A stretch of 57,652 bases of DNA from an uncultured Clostridia bacterium (GCA_945864305.1 CAMBAJ010000005.1:1-57652), one strand, 5' to 3'; positions 33,936-43,099 are shown, numbered from the stretch's first letter. Program-made: numbers and translations. Notes: generated by a model from the sequence alone, not told the origin.

Positions 33936-33972
33936 AAAAGTTCCCTCTGCGGTTTACGCAGAGGGAACTTTT
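33936..33972. terminator. Bidirectional terminator
   Basis: AAAAGTTCCCTCTGC and GCAGAGGGAACTTTT form a perfect 15-bp stem with a 7-base loop, between the convergent lyase-like gene and popT. Confidence 0.92.
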
Positions 33973-33981
33973 CTCGAAAAA

Positions 33982-34827
33982 TCAGTTCTCTTGCTGGACT
34001 CTCTGATCCATCCGATCCAGAAAATACGCCAAAAAGAAGCCGCCCACGCAGCAGAGAACGGACAGGATGATCTCCACAGGGCCGCTGTAGGACGTGGGAA
34101 TGATCACCAGTGTAGACGCCAGCACGATTCCCAAAATGCCGTGAAACGCCACAGAATAGTGTCTCCGGAAGAACCAGGAGACGCAGCGGGCCAGAAGAAG
34201 GATGGAGAGGAACATCCCCGGCAGGCAGGCCGACAGGACCAACAGGTCCAAATTCGCCAGTCCCTCCAGCATGGGCTGGTACAACCCCAGAGCCATCATT
34301 ACAGAAGAGGAGGTCATGCCGGGAATCACAATGCTCATGCCCCACAAGACACCGCAAAAATTATACCACCAAAAATTGGGTTCCACGCAGACGCCGGCCA
34401 CGTGACTGATGTAAAACAGCCCTGCGAACATAGCAAGCGCGCAGACCAACAGGCTCACCCAGGAGGAGGCGGAGTGTCCCTCCTTCCCCGCCTCCCGGAA
34501 CAGGGAGGGCACCGTCCCCACGATCAGGCCGATGAACAGCCAGATCGTCACAGTATCGGACAGGTCCATGGCGGCGGAGATACCCTTGGCAAAGCCCAGA
34601 AAGCCCACGCACCAGCCCAGGATGATGGGCGGGAACCGCCTCCAGTACCTCGGAATGGCGGTCCGGGGCCGGGTCAGAATCTCCATAAAGGGACGGTAAA
34701 TGTCGAACACCACCGCCAGAACACCGCCGGAAACGCCTGGAAGAATCGCTCCGATACCGATCAGAGCGCCACACAGCAGGTCCCGCAGCCAGCACATCAT
34801 GCAGTTTTTATCCCGGGGCCGGCCCAT
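33982..34827 (-). CDS. popT: DUF368 polyprenyl-phosphate transporter (PopT-like)
   Basis: The 281-residue membrane protein has about eight to nine helices and the two inverted DUF368 signatures GAILPGVSGGVLAV (about 26-39) and SIVIPGMTSSSVMMALG (about 165-181). DUF368 proteins were shown to recycle undecaprenyl phosphate across the membrane for wall synthesis (PopT); this function is family knowledge. ATG 34827 follows GGAGG at 8 bases. It has its own promoter at 34857-34885. The window carries several other wall genes, but no operon link to them. Confidence 0.9.
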   Translation of the reverse strand: MGRPRDKNCMMCWLRDLLCGALIGIGAILPGVSGGVLAVVFDIYRPFMEILTRPRTAIPRYWRRFPPIILGWCVGFLGFAKGISAAMDLSDTVTIWLFIGLIVGTVPSLFREAGKEGHSASSWVSLLVCALAMFAGLFYISHVAGVCVEPNFWWYNFCGVLWGMSIVIPGMTSSSVMMALGLYQPMLEGLANLDLLVLSACLPGMFLSILLLARCVSWFFRRHYSVAFHGILGIVLASTLVIIPTSYSGPVEIILSVLCCVGGFFLAYFLDRMDQRVQQEN

Positions 34828-34856
34828 TTCCAGCGCCTCCTTGATTGGTTTGAAAT

Positions 34857-34885
34857 ATGATAGCAGTTTTGCCTGCCCGTTTCAA
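34857..34885 (-). promoter_or_regulatory. Promoter of popT
   Basis: On the minus strand TTGAAA (34880-34885) and TATCAT (34857-34862) are 17 bases apart, with TGC before the -10. The rest of the gap to 34993 is AT-rich and shows nothing else that I can support. Confidence 0.75.
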
Positions 34886-34993
34886 TCCGATGCAGTCCTT
34901 TTATTTGTAAATAATCCATGGCGCTCAAGCGAATTAGTTATATTATACATTTCCACATCTCGATATATTCCGTTTTTCGGTCGATTTCGACTG

Positions 34994-35022
34994 TTGACAA
35001 AAAAAGTAATAGCGTGTAAACT
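34994..35022 (+). promoter_or_regulatory. Promoter of the metNIQ leader
   Basis: TTGACA (34994-34999) and TAAACT (35017-35022) are 17 bases apart, just before the T-box leader. Confidence 0.82.
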
Positions 35023-35028
35023 GCAATC

Positions 35029-35320
35029 TAGATTCTTTAATTACATACAGCAAAGACGATGAAGAGAAGAGTACCCATACAGATACGGCACAGAGAGTCT
35101 CGATTGGTGGGAAGAGACGCGGAAGGGTCTGGGGAACATGGTCTCGGAGTTGCGTGGCCGACCGCGTATGCATAGGTCACGACGTGAGCGCACGTCACAG
35201 CGCAGGAGTGTGTTGGCACTCTCAAAGGCCGCTTCCGTGAGGAAGTGTGCGAACCAAGGTGGTACCACGGCGTATCTTTACGTTCGTCCTTGAGGCAGAT
35301 TGCTTCAAGGGCTTTTTTAT
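35029..35320 (+). promoter_or_regulatory. T-box riboswitch (tRNA-Met) upstream of metNIQ
   Basis: The ~290-base leader has GATGAAGAGAAGAGTA at the base of stem I, AGAGAG near 35092, a specifier ATG at 35138-35140 followed by GTCTCGGAG, the T-box core AAGGTGGTACCACGG (35256-35270), and a terminator stem CCTTGA/TCAAGG followed by TTTTTT (35286-35318). Uncharged initiator or elongator tRNA-Met should allow read-through into the transporter. Many Firmicutes use an S-box here instead. Confidence 0.93.
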
Positions 35321-35363
35321 TGCCCTTCCCTCTCAAAATCATCCGAAAAGGAGCTTTGATACT

Positions 35364-36380
35364 GTGAGTGAATCCATCATTCAAGTCCAGCATCTGAACA
35401 AGACCTTCGGCACCGGCGACACCGCCGTCCACGCTCTAGAGGACATCAATCTGGACATCAAGCAGGGCGAGATCTTCGGCATCATCGGTCTGTCCGGTGC
35501 CGGCAAGTCCACGCTGGTCCGCTGTATGAACCTGCTGGAGCGGCCCACGTCCGGTACCGTCATCGTGGACGGCAAGGAGATGACGGCCCTCTCCGAAAAG
35601 GAGCTGCGGCTGGCCCGCCGGGACGTGACCATGATCTTCCAGAGCTTTAACCTGCTGATGCAGCGCACCTGTCTGAAAAACGTCTGCTTTCCCATGGAGA
35701 TCAGCGGCGTACCCGCCGCCCAGGCAAGAAAGCGGGCGGCGGAGCTGCTGGAGCTCGTTGGTCTGGCCGACAAGGCCGACGCCTATCCCTCCCAGCTCTC
35801 AGGCGGTCAGAAGCAGCGGGTTGCCATCGCCCGTGCTCTGGCAACAGACCCCAAGGTCCTGCTGTGTGACGAAGCCACTTCCGCTCTGGACCCCACCACC
35901 ACCGCTTCCATTCTGGAGCTGCTGAAAGACCTGAATGCCAAGCTGGGCGTGACCGTGGTGGTCATCACCCACCAGATGAGCGTCATTGAGGAGATTTGCT
36001 CCCGGGTCGCCATTCTGGACGGCGGCGTGGTGGCGGAACAGGGTAGCGTGGAGGATATCTTCTCCCATCCCACCACCGACGCGGCCCGCCGCCTGGTCTA
36101 CCCCGGCGGCGCCAGTGTGGAGCAGTATCCCGCCGGCACTCACGCCGTCCGCGTGGCCTTCAACGGCGGCACAGCCTATCAGCCTCTGATTGCCTCTCTG
36201 GCCATTGACTGCGGCGTGAAGGTGAACATCCTGGGCGCCGACACCCGCAACATCGACGGCAAGGCCTTCGGCACCATGCTGCTGGGGCTCCCCGACGATC
36301 CCAACGAGGCCGCCAAGGCCCTATCCTATATCCGGGCGCAGCCCAACGTTTCCGCGGAGGAGGTGGAATATCATGGCTGA
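35364..36380 (+). CDS. metN: Methionine ABC transporter ATP-binding protein
   Basis: MetN energises D/L-methionine uptake. The 338-residue product has Walker A GLSGAGKST (about 41-49), the LSGGQKQR signature, Walker B VLLCDEATSALD and a C-terminal NIL (ACT-like) domain from about 262 that binds methionine for feedback inhibition. The start is GTG 35364, 10 bases after AAAAGGAG; longer frames lie inside the T-box. It overlaps metI by 8 bases. Confidence 0.96.
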   Translation: MSESIIQVQHLNKTFGTGDTAVHALEDINLDIKQGEIFGIIGLSGAGKSTLVRCMNLLERPTSGTVIVDGKEMTALSEKELRLARRDVTMIFQSFNLLMQRTCLKNVCFPMEISGVPAAQARKRAAELLELVGLADKADAYPSQLSGGQKQRVAIARALATDPKVLLCDEATSALDPTTTASILELLKDLNAKLGVTVVVITHQMSVIEEICSRVAILDGGVVAEQGSVEDIFSHPTTDAARRLVYPGGASVEQYPAGTHAVRVAFNGGTAYQPLIASLAIDCGVKVNILGADTRNIDGKAFGTMLLGLPDDPNEAAKALSYIRAQPNVSAEEVEYHG

Positions 36381-37056
36381 TCTTCTGACTGCTGAATTCT
36401 GGACCAAATACGGTCCCCTGCTGCTGGACGGCACCATCGATACCCTGGTCATGATCGGCATCTCCACGGTGTTCGCCTATCTGCTGGGCCTGCCTCTGGG
36501 CGTGGCATTGATCCTGACTCAGCCTCACGGCATCCGGCCCAACAACATCATCTACAAAGTTTTGGGCTGGATCATTAACGTGGGCCGCTCCCTCCCCTTC
36601 ATCATCCTGATGGTGGCCATCATGGACTTCACCAAGCTCATCGTGGGCACCAAAATCGGCGTCAAGGGCGCCATCGTCCCCCTGGTGGTCTCGGCGGCCC
36701 CCTTCATCGCCCGTATGGTGGAGACCTCCCTGGCGGAGGTAGACGCCGGGGTGGTGGAGGCAGCCCAGTCCATGGGTGCGTCCACCTTCCAGATCGTCTG
36801 GAAGGTCTACCTGCCGGAGGCCAAGCCCTCTCTAGTGCTGGGCGGCGCCATCTCCATCGTGACCATCCTGGCCTACACCGCCATCGCCGGTGCCATCGGC
36901 GCGGGCGGCCTGGGCGACCTGGCCATCCGCTACGGCTACCAGCGCCGCTATCCCCCCATGCTGCTGGTGACAGTTATTTTCCTGATCGTCCTGGTACAGC
37001 TCATTCAATCCGTTTTCAGCCGCGTGTCGAACCGTATCGATAAGCGTTTGAAATAA
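36373..37056 (+). CDS. metI: Methionine ABC transporter permease
   Basis: A 227-residue inner-membrane permease with about five helices and the coupling-loop motif EAAQSMGASTFQIVWKVYLPEA characteristic of MetI. It begins inside the end of metN and is followed by metQ after 32 bases. It forms the channel of the MetNIQ importer. Confidence 0.96.
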   Translation: MADLLTAEFWTKYGPLLLDGTIDTLVMIGISTVFAYLLGLPLGVALILTQPHGIRPNNIIYKVLGWIINVGRSLPFIILMVAIMDFTKLIVGTKIGVKGAIVPLVVSAAPFIARMVETSLAEVDAGVVEAAQSMGASTFQIVWKVYLPEAKPSLVLGGAISIVTILAYTAIAGAIGAGGLGDLAIRYGYQRRYPPMLLVTVIFLIVLVQLIQSVFSRVSNRIDKRLK

Positions 37057-37088
37057 AAAATCCCAGAAACTATTGGAGGAAAAGAACA

Positions 37089-37943
37089 ATGAAGAAACTG
37101 CTGACTCTGGCACTGGCCCTGGTGCTGTGCCTGTCTCTGGCCGCCTGCGGCGGCTCCAAGAAGGAGACCTCCGCCGAGACCGAGACCCCTGCTGAAACCG
37201 AAGCTCCTGCTGAGACCACGGAGGCCACCGTTCTGAACGTGGCCGCCTCCGCCACGCCCCACGCCGAAATTCTGGAGGAGTGCGTGCCCATTCTGGCCGA
37301 GCAGGGCATCGACCTGGAAATCCATGTCTACGGCGACTATGTGGTCCCCAACACCGCTGTGGAAGAGGGCGCCGAGGACGCCAACTACTTCCAGCACGTC
37401 CCCTATCTGGACAACTTCAACGCTGAGAACGGCACCCATCTGGTGAGCGTGGCCGGCGTCCACATCGAGCCCATGGGTATCTACGCCGGCAAAACTGCCT
37501 CTCTGGAAGAGCTGGCTGACGGTGCCACCGTGGCTGTCCCCAACGACGTGACCAACGAGGCCCGCGCTCTGCTGCTGCTGGAGGCCCAGGGTCTCATCAA
37601 GCTCAGCGATGACGCCGGTCTGGACGCCACGCCTAATGACATCGTGGAGAACCCCAAGAACTTGACCTTCACCGAGCTGGAGGCCGCCATGGTCCCCAAC
37701 GCCCTGACTGAGGTGGACATCGCTGTCATCAACGTCAACTATGCTCTGGAAGCCGGTTTCAACCCCATGGAGGACGCCCTGGCCATTGAGGACTCCGACT
37801 CCCCCTATGTGAACGTCTTGGTCGTCAAGGAAGGCAATGAGAACAACGCCGCCGTCAAGGCGCTGGTGGAGGCTCTGCACTCCGACACCGTCCGCGACTT
37901 CATTGAGGAGAAGTACGCCGGCGCCGTGGTTCCCGCGTTCTAA
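37089..37943 (+). CDS. metQ: Methionine-binding lipoprotein
   Basis: MetQ captures methionine outside the cell and delivers it to MetNI. The 284-residue product has lipobox LAAC (Cys20), an acidic Glu/Thr/Pro linker, and the NlpA family body (GASATPHAEILE-like segment VAASATPHAEIL, then QHVPYLDNFNAENGTHL). A terminator directly follows, closing the T-box operon. Confidence 0.96.
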   Translation: MKKLLTLALALVLCLSLAACGGSKKETSAETETPAETEAPAETTEATVLNVAASATPHAEILEECVPILAEQGIDLEIHVYGDYVVPNTAVEEGAEDANYFQHVPYLDNFNAENGTHLVSVAGVHIEPMGIYAGKTASLEELADGATVAVPNDVTNEARALLLLEAQGLIKLSDDAGLDATPNDIVENPKNLTFTELEAAMVPNALTEVDIAVINVNYALEAGFNPMEDALAIEDSDSPYVNVLVVKEGNENNAAVKALVEALHSDTVRDFIEEKYAGAVVPAF

Positions 37944-37963
37944 ATCCAGTCCCATCAAACATC

Positions 37964-37998
37964 AATAGGCCCCCCGGGTTTGCCGGGGGGCCTATTTT
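37964..37998 (+). terminator. Terminator after metQ
   Basis: AATAGGCCCCCCGG and CCGGGGGGCCTATT make a 14-bp stem around a 4-base loop, then TT. Confidence 0.9.
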
Positions 37999-38112
37999 CC
38001 ATAGTGGCAAAATTTTGTCGCTTATGTGTGGCTTTTCCGGAAAGAGGATGTTAAAATAAAAGCACTGTCCGTGAGAGCGGATAAATTCAAGTCCAACGGA
38101 GGGCTTGTCCAT

Positions 38113-39501
38113 ATGGCGCCGAAACAGGGAAAACAGTATGAGATTGATATGTGCAGCGGGGCCATTTTACCAAAGCTGCTGCAATTTGCTCTCCCGTTGA
38201 TGTGCTCCAGCATTTTGCAGCTGCTGTTCAACGCCGCGGACATCATTGTGGTGGGCCGCTGGGCCGGCGATAACTCTCTGGCGGCCGTGGGGTCCAATAC
38301 CTCCGTCATCAATTTGCTGGTCAATCTGTTTATCGGCCTGTCTGTGGGTGCCAACATTCTGGCTGCCCGGTGCTATGGTGCCGATGATAAGGAAGGACTG
38401 CGTCAAACGGTCCACACCGCCATGCTGCTGAGTTTTATCAGCGGACTCTTTCTGGCGGTGGTCGGTGCCTGCGGTACCCGGACCATCCTGATCTGGATGC
38501 AGTCTCCGCCAGAGGTACGGGGGCTTGCGACGGTATATCTCCGCATCTACTTCCTGGGCATGCCCGCCACGATGGTCTACAACTTCGGCGCCGCCCTGCT
38601 GCGGGCTGTGGGGGATACCCGGCGACCGCTGTACTACCTCTTCAGCGCGGGCGTCATCAATGTGATCCTGAACCTGTTTTTTGTCATTGTTTGCCGTCTG
38701 GATGTGGCGGGCGTCGCCATCGCCACAGTAATTTCCCAATGCGTCTCCGCCGTTCTGGTGGTACGGTGTATGATGCGGGAGTCCGGCGCGGTCCATTTGG
38801 AGCTGCGGCAGCTCCGCATCTGGAAGGGACGGCTCGTTCAGATTTTGCAGGTGGGCCTCCCCGCCGGATTTCAGGGCGTCCTGTTCGCTCTTTCCAACGT
38901 GGTCATCCAATCCTCTATCAATTCCTTTGGAGAGATCGTGGTGGCGGGCAACGCCGCAGCTGCCAATATCGAGTCCTTTGTCTATGTCTCCATGAATGCC
39001 TTTCACCAGGCCAATGTCTCCTTTACCAGCCAAAACCTGGGGGCTGGCCGGTATGACCGCATCCGTCCCATCCTGCTGCGGGCGCAGGGCTGCGTCATCG
39101 TAGTGGGGCTTTTCCTGGGCGGAGCCGCCACCCTGTTTGGTCCCCAGCTTCTGGGTATCTACTCTGACAGCGATGCCGTGATTGCCGCCGGTATGGATCG
39201 GTTGTCCATCATCTGTGCCACCTATGCCCTTTGCGGGATGATGGACGTCATGGTAGGTTCTCTCCGGGGCCTGGGCTATTCCGTGATGCCGATGCTGGTC
39301 TCCCTCATCGGCGCCTGCGGCCTGCGGCTGATCTGGATCACCGCGATCTTCCGCATCCCGGAGTACCACACGGTCCAGACTGTCTACTGGTCTTACCCAG
39401 TCTCCTGGATCATCACGTTCCTGGCCCATCTGATCTGCTTTTTCTGGGCCATGGGGCGACTCAAACACCGTTTCCCAGAAAAAACGCTGCGTGCAAATTG
39501 A
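38113..39501 (+). CDS. MATE family exporter
   Basis: A 462-residue membrane protein with about twelve helices in two MATE halves: MCSGAILPKLLQFALPLMCSSILQLLFNAADIIVVGR at the start and the matching AGFQGVLFALSNVVIQ region near residue 255. MATE proteins export cationic drugs or metabolites using Na+ or H+; the substrate is unknown. ATG 38113 has GGAGGG 9 bases upstream; the in-frame ATG at 38026 would add 29 polar residues without a ribosome site. The stop lies inside the terminator hairpin. Confidence 0.93.
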   Translation: MAPKQGKQYEIDMCSGAILPKLLQFALPLMCSSILQLLFNAADIIVVGRWAGDNSLAAVGSNTSVINLLVNLFIGLSVGANILAARCYGADDKEGLRQTVHTAMLLSFISGLFLAVVGACGTRTILIWMQSPPEVRGLATVYLRIYFLGMPATMVYNFGAALLRAVGDTRRPLYYLFSAGVINVILNLFFVIVCRLDVAGVAIATVISQCVSAVLVVRCMMRESGAVHLELRQLRIWKGRLVQILQVGLPAGFQGVLFALSNVVIQSSINSFGEIVVAGNAAAANIESFVYVSMNAFHQANVSFTSQNLGAGRYDRIRPILLRAQGCVIVVGLFLGGAATLFGPQLLGIYSDSDAVIAAGMDRLSIICATYALCGMMDVMVGSLRGLGYSVMPMLVSLIGACGLRLIWITAIFRIPEYHTVQTVYWSYPVSWIITFLAHLICFFWAMGRLKHRFPEKTLRAN

Positions 39502-39518
39502 TGCACACAGCGTTTTTT
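39479..39518. terminator. Bidirectional terminator overlapping the MATE stop codon
   Basis: AAAAAACGCTG and CAGCGTTTTTT with an inner GTGC/GCAC pair form a hairpin with A- and T-runs on both sides, serving the convergent genes. Confidence 0.9.
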
Positions 39519-39534
39519 ACTCTCTCCTGTTTTC

Positions 39535-39837
39535 TCAAAGGCTAAACCGCACTTTGATCGTCAGCGCAACACAGGCCACCAGTAAAATCGTCAGCGCCCC
39601 TGTCCCCCACAGCAGGCTGTAGCTGACAGCCTCCTTGCTCCGTTTCCGGCCAGAAGCCGCGGACAGGAATGTCCAAACTGCCACGATGGCAAAAATGATG
39701 CTGATGACATCCGCCGCCAGCTGGATTTTCAGAGCAGATGCCGCCAGATACAACAGAAATCCTACACCAGAGATTCCCGCTCCGATATTGATCTGTTTGG
39801 TAGTCTGAAGCAGCAAACCTTTTTTCTCGCCGTTCAT
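39535..39837 (-). CDS. Small membrane protein of unknown function
   Basis: A 100-residue protein with three hydrophobic segments (about 18-35, 41-60, 75-95). ATG 39837 has GGAG 11 bases upstream. It follows the PBP gene by 24 bases on the same strand, so it is the third gene of the SEDS-PBP operon and may belong with it. No family recognised. A +1-frame ORF of similar length overlaps but lacks a membrane pattern and a proper ribosome site. Confidence 0.7.
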   Translation of the reverse strand: MNGEKKGLLLQTTKQINIGAGISGVGFLLYLAASALKIQLAADVISIIFAIVAVWTFLSAASGRKRSKEAVSYSLLWGTGALTILLVACVALTIKVRFSL

Positions 39838-39861
39838 ATGTTTCCATACTCCTTTTCCATA

Positions 39862-41229
39862 TTAATATCCATTGACGATGGTGTCCAGCACCCGTCCAGC
39901 CACCGTACCGGCCACCGACGAGCCGCCGCCGCCATTTTCCACCAGCACCACAAAAGCATAGGGTGCGTCTTCATTCCGCAGAAATCCAGCGAACCAGGCG
40001 TGGGGTCTCTGCTCCTCCCCTACCTCGGCTGTGCCGGATTTGGCGCAGATGTCCATGTTGGGGAACCGGTCCCTTCCATAGGTCTTTTCCACATTATCCG
40101 CCATCATATCCGACAGCTTTTCCGCCGTGGCGGTGGACACCAGCATCCCCGTCTTTCTGGTGATATGGGGGATAGACGGAATTCCCAGGGCGGAGACTGT
40201 CTTTTCGATCAGATACGGCTGTGCCGCCTTTCCGCCGCCCGCGATGGCACCCATATACACCATCAGTGCGCAGGGGTTGACTTGATCCTTATACTGTCCC
40301 ACGCCGGCCCAGCCCAGCTGGCCGTCCGTGATGTTTTCCCAGGAAAAGGAGCCCTTTGCCGTGGGCAGGCCGTTGATATCATAGCTGTCTGTCAGCCCCG
40401 CCTTCTCCGTGTATGTTTTCAAAGTTTCGGCCCCCAACTCCTCAGCGATCTGGGCGAAGGCCACATTGCAGGAGTTTGCGAAGGCGTCACCGATGTGCTG
40501 CTCCCCGTGGGTGCCGGAGCAGACGATGGTCTCGTCCCCGATCTGCACGCTGCCCTGGCAGGTCCAGGTGCGGTTCTCCAGGTCCGACAGTTCCTCCAGC
40601 GCCGCCGCCAGCGTCACTGTCTTATAGACGGAGCCCGGCGTGAAGGTGGAGGACAGGAACCGGTTCAGGTACGTGCCCTTGTACCGGTCGTTGGACTCGA
40701 TATCCGAGGGGACATGCAGCGGGTCATAGCTGGGAGCGGAGACCATACAGAGAATCTCTCCCGTCTTGTAATTGTACACTGCCACCGTGCCCGCGTGGCC
40801 GTTCAGGGCCTGGTAGGCCTCGTAATTGTACCGGGCGTCGATGGTCAGATACAGGTCGCTCCCCCGGTCGGCGCCGAAGGCGCCGTTCAACAGACTGTAG
40901 CCCGTCAGCTTGTCGGCAAAGGCGTTCAGGGCGCCGGTGCCAATATTGCCCTGTAAATCTCCCACCGCGTGGAGGGTGGCCTTTCGGACCGTCTCATTGT
41001 CATAGTAGGTCCGTTTCCCATTCTCCACCGTGGAGAGCACATCGCCGTCCCGGTCCAACACGGTGCCGGAGGCCAGTACGCCGTCGGTATGATAGAGATG
41101 GCGGTTGAAGGCGGAAGAGGCCCAGCTGCCGCCGTCCGTCAGATACCGGAACAGGAAAATCCCCATACCGATGGTCAAAAGGAGTGCCAGAATGCTGCAT
41201 ACGACCGCTCTCCGCTCAATCTTCTTCAT
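39862..41229 (-). CDS. Penicillin-binding transpeptidase (PbpA/FtsI class)
   Basis: A 455-residue class B PBP: one N-terminal membrane anchor (about 8-28), a short dimerisation-like region, and a transpeptidase domain with the active serine in GSVYK (Ser200-Lys203), SCN (253-255) and KSGT near 395. It crosslinks glycan strands made by a partner SEDS enzyme. The short N-terminal region and operon position match actinobacterial PbpA, which also follows a SEDS gene. ATG 41229 follows AGGAGG by 6 bases and overlaps the FHA-SEDS gene by 14 bases, implying coupled translation. Confidence 0.93.
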   Translation of the reverse strand: MKKIERRAVVCSILALLLTIGMGIFLFRYLTDGGSWASSAFNRHLYHTDGVLASGTVLDRDGDVLSTVENGKRTYYDNETVRKATLHAVGDLQGNIGTGALNAFADKLTGYSLLNGAFGADRGSDLYLTIDARYNYEAYQALNGHAGTVAVYNYKTGEILCMVSAPSYDPLHVPSDIESNDRYKGTYLNRFLSSTFTPGSVYKTVTLAAALEELSDLENRTWTCQGSVQIGDETIVCSGTHGEQHIGDAFANSCNVAFAQIAEELGAETLKTYTEKAGLTDSYDINGLPTAKGSFSWENITDGQLGWAGVGQYKDQVNPCALMVYMGAIAGGGKAAQPYLIEKTVSALGIPSIPHITRKTGMLVSTATAEKLSDMMADNVEKTYGRDRFPNMDICAKSGTAEVGEEQRPHAWFAGFLRNEDAPYAFVVLVENGGGGSSVAGTVAGRVLDTIVNGY

Positions 41230-43036
41230 CGTCCGCCTCCTCTTCCGTGCCAAAGGGGTCCTCCACCATCTCCGCCCTCCGGCGGGCCGCCTCTGTCAGC
41301 CGCCGCTGGGGTCCCCGCTGGATGGCGAAGCTGGCGTTCTCCCGGGTATCCGTGGCCTTCAGGAAAGCCAGCAGACCCCAGGCCGACATCATGGCGGAGC
41401 CGCCGTTGGAGACAAAGGGGAACGTCACACCAGTGAGGGGCAGCAGGTCCACGGAGCCGAACACGTTCAGGCAGGTCTGGAACACCAGCAGAGACCCCGC
41501 CGCGCAGGCCGCGATGGTGTAGAAGCTGGAGCGCCCCACCCGGCAGGCCCGGGCCGCGAAAAAGGCCAGGGTGATGATGGAGCCCACCGCCAGAAACGCG
41601 ATCAACAACCCCCATTCCTCGCACAGCATGCCGAATACCAGGTCCGTGTCCGCTGCCGGGACACTGTGGAGCCAGCCGTTGCCGGCCCCCATACCGAGCA
41701 GGCCGCCGGAGGCCGCCGCAGACATGGTGCGGGTCTGCTGATAGCCGGTGGTGGACGCCGCCTCCCAGGCGTGGCCCCAGGAGGCAAATCGGCTTAGGAT
41801 ATACGGCTTGAACTTGACGATGATGCCAGCGCCGAACACCGCTCCGCCGCAAATCAGAGACAGCGTGGCGAAGTCGCCGGAGCGCATATAGGCGATCACC
41901 AGGAATGTCACAAAGAAGATGGCCGCGGTTCCGAAGTCACTCATCAGGCCCAGACAGCCGATGCAAACGCCGGTCAGCAGGATGAACAGCGTCAGGTTCC
42001 GTTTGTGGAACAGCCGCTCCAGGGTAGCGGAGCCCGCGAAGATATAGCAGATTTTCGCGATCTCCGAGGGCTGGAAGGACAGCGGTCCGATGGATATCCA
42101 GTTGACGGCACCGTATTTGGATTTACCGATGACCAGCGTGATACCCAGCAACGCGATGGCCGCTGCGGCCATCAGCCAGCGGTTCTTCTGCACGCGGCCC
42201 AAGTCCCGCAAGAACAGGCCCAGCACCAAAAACAGCACCAGTCCCAGTAAAATCGCCACGAACTGCTTAAACAGACTGCCCGGCGCGCTGGAGGCCGTCA
42301 CCGCCAGAGAGAGCGTGGAGAGAAAGAACGCGATGGTCTCCATCTCAAAGCCCACACAGTGGGTGGTCCGCAGAATAGCAAAATACAGCCACATCACGAT
42401 GGTCAGCCCAAAAAAGGCCAGCGGGATCATGACGGGCGCCTCCGTTCCCGCCGCCACGATCAATTGCAAACAGGCCAGCACCTGGAACAGCGTCAGCCAC
42501 AGAAAGGACGGCCAGATCGTAGCCGGCCGCTCCGCCCGCCGCTTCTCCTCCATTGCCTCCCGCTCCGCCACGGTCTGGGGCAGGAACACCAGCGGGACAC
42601 CGCCCAGCATAATGGTGTCTCCCAGCTTGACTGGGGCTGAGTCCTCCACCTTCTCGCCGTTTACCAGGGTGCCGCCCTTGGAACCCAGGTCGTAGATGGT
42701 CCAGTTCTCGTCCTTTCCCCGGCACAGGGCAGCGTGCTGCCGGGAGATGCTGGGATAGTTCAGATACACATCAGCGGTCTTGCTCCGGCCAATGATGTTC
42801 TCCCAGTGGGTCAGCAGGATCGGCGCCCCGTTGGGCAGGCTCAGCTGACCCCAGGTCTCCGGCGTGTGTGGGATTTTTAGCAGGGAGCGCACGGCCCGGT
42901 ACAGGATCAGGATTGCCAAGACCGGGAACAAAAAGCGGACAAACGCCATATACCACTCGCCCGCCATTGGATATTCCGCCAGCAGCGCTGTCACAGTGTC
43001 CAGAAGTGTTTGCAGCAGTGCTGTCAGTCGTTCCAT
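41216..43036 (-). CDS. FHA domain fused to a SEDS family peptidoglycan polymerase
   Basis: The 606-residue product has an N-terminal membrane helix (about 30-50), a cytosolic FHA domain (about 62-153) with the phosphothreonine-binding set GRS (83-85), S96, S98-R99, H101 and NG at 126-127, then a full SEDS domain (about 175-575) with NWISIGPLSFQPSEIAKI, LMSDFGTAAIFF and the C-terminal PFVSNGGSAMM. SEDS polymerises lipid II; FHA binds phosphothreonine peptides. The class B PBP gene overlaps its end. Thus its activity is probably recruited or gated by a Ser/Thr kinase. The C-terminal tail is strongly acidic. Family knowledge plus inference; no kinase gene is in the window. Confidence 0.94.
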   Translation of the reverse strand: MERLTALLQTLLDTVTALLAEYPMAGEWYMAFVRFLFPVLAILILYRAVRSLLKIPHTPETWGQLSLPNGAPILLTHWENIIGRSKTADVYLNYPSISRQHAALCRGKDENWTIYDLGSKGGTLVNGEKVEDSAPVKLGDTIMLGGVPLVFLPQTVAEREAMEEKRRAERPATIWPSFLWLTLFQVLACLQLIVAAGTEAPVMIPLAFFGLTIVMWLYFAILRTTHCVGFEMETIAFFLSTLSLAVTASSAPGSLFKQFVAILLGLVLFLVLGLFLRDLGRVQKNRWLMAAAAIALLGITLVIGKSKYGAVNWISIGPLSFQPSEIAKICYIFAGSATLERLFHKRNLTLFILLTGVCIGCLGLMSDFGTAAIFFVTFLVIAYMRSGDFATLSLICGGAVFGAGIIVKFKPYILSRFASWGHAWEAASTTGYQQTRTMSAAASGGLLGMGAGNGWLHSVPAADTDLVFGMLCEEWGLLIAFLAVGSIITLAFFAARACRVGRSSFYTIAACAAGSLLVFQTCLNVFGSVDLLPLTGVTFPFVSNGGSAMMSAWGLLAFLKATDTRENASFAIQRGPQRRLTEAARRRAEMVEDPFGTEEEADDEED

Positions 43037-43070
43037 ATTCGTCCGCCTCCTTCTTCAAAAAAGTGAATTC

Positions 43071-43099
43071 AGTATACCACTTTTCCGGCCCGGTGTACA
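43071..43099 (-). promoter_or_regulatory. Promoter of the FHA-SEDS/PBP operon
   Basis: On the minus strand TGTACA (43094-43099) and TATACT (43071-43076) are 17 bases apart, with TGG before the -10 (extended -10). Confidence 0.75.

Noticed and set aside
39542-39847. Alternative minus-strand ORF (METYERREKRF...) overlapping the small membrane protein
   Set aside because: The Shine-Dalgarno is only 1-2 bases from its ATG, and the overlapping frame has three clean membrane helices.
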